From NCBI GenBank assembly GCA_963708905.1, contig CAVPUV010000015.1, positions 6,897 to 70,896 of the forward strand: DNA of 64,000 nucleotides. Direction: 5' to 3'. The translations under genes were made by a program, and so were the position numbers. The number at the start of each line of letters is the position of its first letter. The stretch's first letter is position 1. This DNA is from SHZL01 sp963708905 (GTDB taxonomy: Bacteria; Pseudomonadota; Gammaproteobacteria; Xanthomonadales; SZUA-36). The notes under the pieces were generated by a model. The model did no database searches. It saw only the letters and a program-made list of their open reading frames with translations, and had not been told where the DNA came from. This document shows positions 59,390 through 64,000 of this stretch, piece after piece.

Positions 59390-60166
59390 TTAGGTCCGGT
59401 CAGGCTGCTGCCCGGTCAAGCCTTTGAGCAGTTCCAGCGGCAGCGGGAACACAATGGTCGAGTTTTTTTCCACCGAGATTTCCGTCAGGGTCTGCAGATA
59501 GCGCAACATGATCGCGTTGGGTGAATCCGCCAGCCGTTCGGCCGCGGTCACCAGCTGTTGTGCGGCTTCCATCTCTCCCGTCGCATGGATGACCTTGGCA
59601 CGCCGGGATCGTTCTGCTTCCGCCTGCCGCGCAATGGCGCGGATCATGGATTCGTCCAGGTCCACGTGCTTGATTTCCACGTTGGAAACCTTGATGCCCC
59701 AGGCATCGGAACGGGTATCGAGGATCCTCTGGATGTCTGTATTCAGCATGTCGCGACTGGCCAGCAGTTCATCCAGCTCGTGTTGGCCCAACACCGAACG
59801 CAGTGTGGTCTGCGCCAGCTGGCTGGTGGCTTCGTGAAAATTCTCCACGTCGATGATGGCTTTCTGTGCATCGATCACGCGAAAATAAATCACCGCGTTG
59901 ACCTTTACCGACACATTGTCGCGTGTGATGACGTCCTGCGTCGGCACATCCATCACTACGGTGCGCAGACTGACCCGTACCATCTGTTGAATGACCGGAA
60001 AGACGATGACCAGGCCGGGGCCTTTCACCCGATAGAAACGGCCCAGCAGAAAAACCACACCGCGTTCGTATTCCCGCAAAACACGGAACATCCGCGTTAA
60101 AACCAGCAAAACCAGGACTGCAAATGCCACTGTGAACCAGGAGCCGTTACTTAATATCAGTTCCAT
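59390..60166 (-). CDS. Slipin/stomatin-like SPFH protein
   Basis: About 258 residues from MELILSNGSWFTVAFAVLVL. One N-terminal membrane span, then a band-7/SPFH domain: VFLLGRFYRVKGPGLVIVFP, VVMDVPTQDVITRDNVSVKV near 70, FHEATSQLAQTTLRSVLGQH near 110 and VEIKHVDLDESMIRAIARQA near 160. A coiled-coil tail (AEAERSRRAKVIHATGEMEA) follows. It forms membrane microdomain-like oligomers. It is translated from a gene overlapping the end of nfeD by 20 bases, the usual partner arrangement. Confidence 0.9.
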   Translation of the reverse strand: MELILSNGSWFTVAFAVLVLLVLTRMFRVLREYERGVVFLLGRFYRVKGPGLVIVFPVIQQMVRVSLRTVVMDVPTQDVITRDNVSVKVNAVIYFRVIDAQKAIIDVENFHEATSQLAQTTLRSVLGQHELDELLASRDMLNTDIQRILDTRSDAWGIKVSNVEIKHVDLDESMIRAIARQAEAERSRRAKVIHATGEMEAAQQLVTAAERLADSPNAIMLRYLQTLTEISVEKNSTIVFPLPLELLKGLTGQQPDRT

Positions 60167-61532
60167 TATCCGTTTCCTCCTTATCTTTCGCCCGAACATG
60201 CAGCAGCAGGCCTTCAACGGCAATTACCACGGCAGGCTGGCTGCGTCTGAGCCGGTCGGTTGAATGGGCTGTCCAGCTTTCACCATCCATCATGACACGG
60301 CCTTCACCCACGAATTCCTCCAGCGCGCTGACTTCGGCGCCGATCATGGCTTCTTTACCACTGACCACCGGCCGTTGCCGCCCCCGCCAGACCAGTCCCA
60401 GAACAACGGTCAGAAACAGGACTGATGCCAGCGCGACCGCAGCAATCAACGGCAGGGCAATCCGTAACGGTTGGAAGTCGGTATCCAGCAAAAAGATCGA
60501 ACCGATGACAAAGGCCACCACACCGCCGATGCCGATGATGCCGAAGCTGGGCAGCATCGCTTCCGCCACCAGCATGCCGGCTCCGAGCAGCAACAACGCC
60601 GCGCCGGTAAAGTTCACCGGCAGCAGATGAAAGGCAAACAGCGCCAGCAGCAGCGCGATGCCGCCGGTTACTCCGGCGACACCAATGCCCGGGCTGTAAA
60701 ACTCGAGCAGCAGACCGTAGATTCCCAGCATCAAAAGAATGTAGGCAATGTTGGGGTCGGTGATGGTTGACAGAAACCGGTTGCGCCAGTCGGGACTGGC
60801 TGTGATGATCGTGGCCTCTTCCGTGTGCAGGGTCACCGAACTGTTGCCCAGTCGAATTTCCCGGCCATGCAGTGCCGTCACCAATGCCGCCGGTGTTTCA
60901 GCCACGAGGTCAATGACGTTTTCTTTCAAGGCTTCATCCGCCGTCAGCGTTGCCGCTTCGCGTACCGCCAGTTCGGCCCATTGTGCATTCCTGCCACGTA
61001 ATTGCGCCAGGCTGCGGATGTAGGCGATGGCATCATTGAGTATCTTCTTTTCCAGAGCCGGTGGCTGTTTTTCCTCCTCTTCCTCGGCCTCCTTCGGGCC
61101 GGCGGGCGCGCCGATCTGGACCGGCGTGGCGGCGCCCAAGGTCGTTGCCGGCGCCATCGCCGCGATGTGACAGGCATAGAGCATGTACGTTCCCGCACTG
61201 GCCGCGCGTGATCCGGGGGGGTACACAAAACAGGCAATGGGTATGTTCGAAGCGAGTATGGCCAGGTTGATGTCGCGTAGCGTGGTCACCAGGCCGCCGG
61301 GCGTGTTCAGCGTGATCAGGATCAGTTCCGGTGGCTGCGGCGCCTGCTGGGCATCCTCGAGGGCGCGCGTCAGATAGTCGCCGACTCCCGGTCCGATGGC
61401 GCCGTCGATCTGCAACAGCAGCACCGAGCGGGTCCCTTCCCCACTTGCCCACGGGACCGCTGGCATCAATGAGAGCAGCACAATCGCGGCGAGCAAACTG
61501 CCGCAGTGGAGTTTCCTGGTAGCCATTACCAT
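60147..61532 (-). CDS. NfeD-family membrane-bound serine protease
   Basis: 461 residues. Signal/anchor sequence, then a ClpP-like protease domain: LITLNTPGGLVTTLRDINLA near 70, the nucleophile in GSRAASAGTYMLYACHIAAM near 108 and the lysine region ALEKKILNDAIAYIRSLAQL near 158. Four to five membrane helices follow (IAYILLMLGIYGLLLEFYSP, IALLLALFAFHLLPVNFTGA) with a C-terminal soluble NfeD OB-fold domain. It cleaves the C-terminus of stomatin-like partners in known cases. The following slipin gene is the predicted substrate partner. Confidence 0.9.
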   Translation of the reverse strand: MVMATRKLHCGSLLAAIVLLSLMPAVPWASGEGTRSVLLLQIDGAIGPGVGDYLTRALEDAQQAPQPPELILITLNTPGGLVTTLRDINLAILASNIPIACFVYPPGSRAASAGTYMLYACHIAAMAPATTLGAATPVQIGAPAGPKEAEEEEEKQPPALEKKILNDAIAYIRSLAQLRGRNAQWAELAVREAATLTADEALKENVIDLVAETPAALVTALHGREIRLGNSSVTLHTEEATIITASPDWRNRFLSTITDPNIAYILLMLGIYGLLLEFYSPGIGVAGVTGGIALLLALFAFHLLPVNFTGAALLLLGAGMLVAEAMLPSFGIIGIGGVVAFVIGSIFLLDTDFQPLRIALPLIAAVALASVLFLTVVLGLVWRGRQRPVVSGKEAMIGAEVSALEEFVGEGRVMMDGESWTAHSTDRLRRSQPAVVIAVEGLLLHVRAKDKEETDNGTDIK

Positions 61533-61615
61533 GGCTTAGCATAGATGACTTTTGCAGGAATTACATGGATCCGGGCTCCGCGGCGGAATGGTGGGCAGCG
61601 CCGTAGCGGAGAAAA

Positions 61616-63088
61616 TCAGATATTGGGCGAAGCCAGGCGTTTGCCATCTTCTCCAACGGAGTCCCGCGGCCGCGCCTCGAGACGCACATTCAGTACCCGC
61701 ATGCCCGTCCAGTAAATGGCAGCAGGCACGGCAAAAGCGGCCAGGGACGCAGGCACGTAGATGAACAGCCAATGCGCGTCACCCGAGATGGGGTTGTAGA
61801 GCGCAAAATAGGTTGCCTGCCCCAGCACCACCGAACCCAGCGCGAGCCAATTGAAGCCCTTCCAGTAGTAGTATGCCCCATGGGGCGCATTGTCGAAAAT
61901 CGATTTCAGGCACAGGCGCTGTTTGCGCAGCACAAAGAAATCCACGAACAGGACACCCGATATCGGCGCATACATGGTGCCGTTGTAGGCCAGAAATGCA
62001 TCACCCATGCTGTACAGTTCCTGTGCCCAGAAAATGAAAAAGCAGCAAGGCAGAATCGTGATGAGCAGTATCTGCCACCAGGGGCGCCGCTTCAGACCCG
62101 GAATATGACGCAATGCCAGGCCGCTGGCGAAAATGGACACGCCGGTGGAAGTCACATTCGCCAGCGCAACGAAACCCAGTGCGACCAGGCCCATGATCAG
62201 ACCGCCCAGCGGCACCATCCATTTGGTGGGGTCGTCAGAGCCCACGACCAGCGCGGAATAGAGTGCGATCGAAGACACCACGCCGGAAGCGAGTCCCAGC
62301 TGCAACACCTGCGGATAGGTAGCAGCACGCCGGGTTCGCGTATTACGCGCGATGAAACCGATGCCGCCCCACCAGGAAAACCCATTGGCGATGCCGAGTT
62401 CCAGCGCGGTGGCGTAATTCAGCCGCGCATCAGGCCCCGGCGCCAGTGGTTTGGCGGTCACGATGGCTTCCCAGCCATAGTTGTTGAACAGCATGTAGAT
62501 CATGTAGATCACCACCAGGCCGAGGGCCGGCGTGACCAGGTTATTGACCATACCCAGACGCTCAACGCCCCGGTACACCACCAGAAAGGACAGCGCGATG
62601 CCGGCGGCGACGCCCGCCCCGACGATCCACTGCCCGGGATGCAGATCCAGTGCGTTGCCGATGTTGAAGATACCATTGCCGAACATGACCAGTAACAGGC
62701 CGGACCACCCCAACATGTTGATCAGATAGAACACCAGCACTACGTGGGAGCCGTGCTGGCCGAAGGCGCCCTTGCAGAAATCCATCTGCTCCAGGCCATA
62801 GCGCTGGCAACCGATCGACAAGGGCATGGTGGTGAGAAAGACACCAATCAGGTTGCCGGCGATGAGACAGACCGTGCCTTCAACGGCGCCCACCAGGTCT
62901 GCGGTATAGCTGCCGACGAGAAAACACCAGGTGGCGATCGCGTACGCAAAACACGTGCCGTGCGCGCTCAGCGCACCATACTCGCGCTCGTTGAGATGCA
63001 GCGGCAGACGGGAAAAGGTGCTGTCTTCGGCCGCGGCGGCGTTCCGCCCATTGCCATCGCGCGATGGTGGCTTCGTAGTGCCCGTCAT
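61616..63088 (-). CDS. NCS1-family nucleobase/cation symporter
   Basis: 490 residues from the ATG at 63088, with 12 hydrophobic segments. The family opening is EREYGALSAHGTCFAYAIAT and LVGSYTADLVGAVEGTVCLI, then FCKGAFGQHGSHVVLVFYLI near 110 and GFSWWGGIGFIARNTRTRRA near 245. NCS1 carriers import purines, pyrimidines, allantoin or hydantoins with protons or sodium. The start overlaps the end of the small membrane-protein gene by 4 bases. The substrate cannot be told; the hydantoinase genes are 54 kb away, so no link is claimed. Confidence 0.85.
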   Translation of the reverse strand: MTGTTKPPSRDGNGRNAAAAEDSTFSRLPLHLNEREYGALSAHGTCFAYAIATWCFLVGSYTADLVGAVEGTVCLIAGNLIGVFLTTMPLSIGCQRYGLEQMDFCKGAFGQHGSHVVLVFYLINMLGWSGLLLVMFGNGIFNIGNALDLHPGQWIVGAGVAAGIALSFLVVYRGVERLGMVNNLVTPALGLVVIYMIYMLFNNYGWEAIVTAKPLAPGPDARLNYATALELGIANGFSWWGGIGFIARNTRTRRAATYPQVLQLGLASGVVSSIALYSALVVGSDDPTKWMVPLGGLIMGLVALGFVALANVTSTGVSIFASGLALRHIPGLKRRPWWQILLITILPCCFFIFWAQELYSMGDAFLAYNGTMYAPISGVLFVDFFVLRKQRLCLKSIFDNAPHGAYYYWKGFNWLALGSVVLGQATYFALYNPISGDAHWLFIYVPASLAAFAVPAAIYWTGMRVLNVRLEARPRDSVGEDGKRLASPNI

Positions 63089-63342
63089 GGCCAGAACCAA
63101 ACGTAGATGAGGTAGGGCAACAGCACGGCGCCGCCGATGCAAAGAAGCCAGTCGAACCAGGTGAAACCGCCGAATTCCTCTTCCGCGATGTGTTCCAGTT
63201 CATGAATTCGGTGTTCCAGCTCGGCAAGAACCGAATGGTGATGACTCGACACGGCTGTGGTGTGCTCGGCCGGGCCGGGCTCAGGCCCGGATGGAGGTGT
63301 GACGGCTTCTGTTTTTATTGCGGATTGACCCTGCATCGGCAA
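63085..63342 (-). CDS. Small single-span membrane protein
   Basis: 85 residues. The N-terminal half is soluble with a short coiled coil (HHSVLAELEHRIHELEHIAE), the end is one membrane helix (LLCIGGAVLLPYLIYVWFW). It is co-translated with the NCS1 permease (4-base overlap), so it may be a small accessory subunit; no family was recognised. Confidence 0.65.
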   Translation of the reverse strand: MPMQGQSAIKTEAVTPPSGPEPGPAEHTTAVSSHHHSVLAELEHRIHELEHIAEEEFGGFTWFDWLLCIGGAVLLPYLIYVWFWP

Positions 63343-63467
63343 ACTGTGATCCTCGGTTCGGCTGGTGTCATTATCAGGTTGCCAATAATGGCTGAAGTTC
63401 CGGTGCAGTTCCAGTGCGCCGCGTTTTTATCCCGGCGGAGCAGCAAGCGCCGGGTAAACGGATACGC
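63343..63467. other. Intergenic gap
   Basis: 125 bases between the asparagine synthetase end and the small membrane-protein gene start. No gene or clear regulatory feature was seen. Confidence 0.3.
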
Positions 63468-64000
63468 TTACGACGACGGCGACGATCCGCGCCAGAGTCG
63501 CAGGGGTGAAGGGGGGTCCACTGCTGCGCTCAAACCCGGCATGGGAGTTCCATCACAGAAACGATCAAATATCGCAATGGCCATGCAATTGAAAAAATCT
63601 TGCAGGTCTTCTTTCGTGGTGCTGCCACCGCTGACGATCAGATTGTAGTAAGCAGCCATCCTTTGCGCGGAAAATATTGCGCCAGGCTGATCAAGATACT
63701 TGCGTTTGAACTCCGGGAAGATGCGCCGGATGATTTCCATGCGCAGACGAGTTATCGAGTGCTCCTGGCCGGTGGCGAAAAACCGCACTTTCAATTTGTC
63801 TTTCGGGTAAGAAGGTAGCGCTCGGCCCAACTGTTCGCGCACGATGTGTTTGTCGAAAAACAGGGTTTCGTGCAGCTCACAAGGCACTGATGCCAGCAGC
63901 TCCACCAGGCGGTGGTCCAGAAACGGCACCCTGGCTTCGACGCCATGACAGGAACTGGTCCGGTCTTCGTGCCAGAGGTTGTAATTCTGTAAAACTTTCC
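63468..64000 (-). CDS. Asparagine synthetase (glutamine-hydrolysing), C-terminal part
   Basis: The last 177 residues of an AsnB-like protein whose start lies beyond the window edge. The synthetase domain is recognisable: NYNLWHEDRTSSCHGVEARV, PFLDHRLVELLASVP (the SHGVEARVPFLD motif is typical), FDKHIVREQLGRALP and KDKLKVRFFATGQEHSI. The end after FFNCMAIAIFDRF is family-like, followed by a short variable tail. The glutaminase domain and ATP-binding loop are outside the window. Confidence 0.82.
   Translation of the reverse strand, partial: KVLQNYNLWHEDRTSSCHGVEARVPFLDHRLVELLASVPCELHETLFFDKHIVREQLGRALPSYPKDKLKVRFFATGQEHSITRLRMEIIRRIFPEFKRKYLDQPGAIFSAQRMAAYYNLIVSGGSTTKEDLQDFFNCMAIAIFDRFCDGTPMPGLSAAVDPPSPLRLWRGSSPSS

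Noticed and set aside
61616..63088. The NCS1 permease as a hydantoin importer serving the hydantoinase-type genes
   Set aside because: The genes are over 50 kb apart, and the hydantoinase-type pair looks more like a ketone carboxylase, so no functional link is supported.

Overview
The window looks like chromosomal DNA of a fairly GC-rich gammaproteobacterium. The evidence is a GlrK-QseG-GlrR (YfhK/YfhG/YfhA) two-component operon, TonB-dependent receptors, NfeD/slipin, MoxR-VWA and CoA-ester catabolic genes. The genus cannot be named from sequence alone. Conserved single-copy genes fill roughly 34.2-64 kb. The first 34 kb is heavily rearranged accessory DNA.

0-11.8 kb is a catabolic locus. 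It holds an acyl-CoA synthetase and acyl-CoA dehydrogenase (minus strand), facing a hydantoinase A/B-type (acetone/acetophenone-carboxylase-like) pair and an SDR dehydrogenase (plus strand). An ISNCY-type insertion sequence sits in the divergent promoter region. An IS630-type element has split the second carboxylase subunit exactly in frame. The gene set resembles alcohol to ketone, then carboxylation, then CoA activation, but the substrate is unknown.

11.8-23.2 kb is a mosaic. Pieces of an EamA transporter, a TonB receptor, an aldehyde dehydrogenase, a nitrilase and an acyl-CoA ligase are joined end to end. They lie around intact genes for a 2-oxo-acid decarboxylase, an MFS transporter with a TonB receptor, and an ATP-grasp enzyme. 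Twice here, and once more at 30-34 kb, the 3' end of a gene is present as a direct duplicate on both sides of inserted DNA carrying toxin-antitoxin genes.

22.1-34.0 kb reads as two runs of integron gene cassettes without an integrase. Minus-strand genes are each followed by attC-like sites (RYYYAAC ... GTTRRRY, 60-114 bp), with stop codons lying inside the attC R'' box in two cases. Cargo includes TumE/TumA-like, HigBA, BrnT/CopG-like, a broken HigB/HigA and ParDE modules, two hotdog thioesterases, a small P-loop kinase and unknown proteins. Both runs begin next to the same 203-bp leader, itself followed by a vapB-type antitoxin gene (intact with vapC in one copy, deleted in the other).

34.2-64 kb is ordinary chromosome: a beta-propeller exoprotein, LOG and VOC proteins, an amidohydrolase, gamma-glutamyltransferase, MoxR/VWA, MFS and MBL genes, the GlrKR operon, LysE, a class II ribonucleotide reductase, a PCMT-erythromycin esterase fusion, NfeD/slipin, an NCS1 permease and the end of an asparagine synthetase. 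Two repeat structures stand out: three tandem 158-bp multi-hairpin units whose ends match the ISNCY element, and an inverted-repeat element with 80-bp tandem repeats. Four long genes carry single-base frameshifts, at least two in or beside homopolymers, so sequence error has to be considered.
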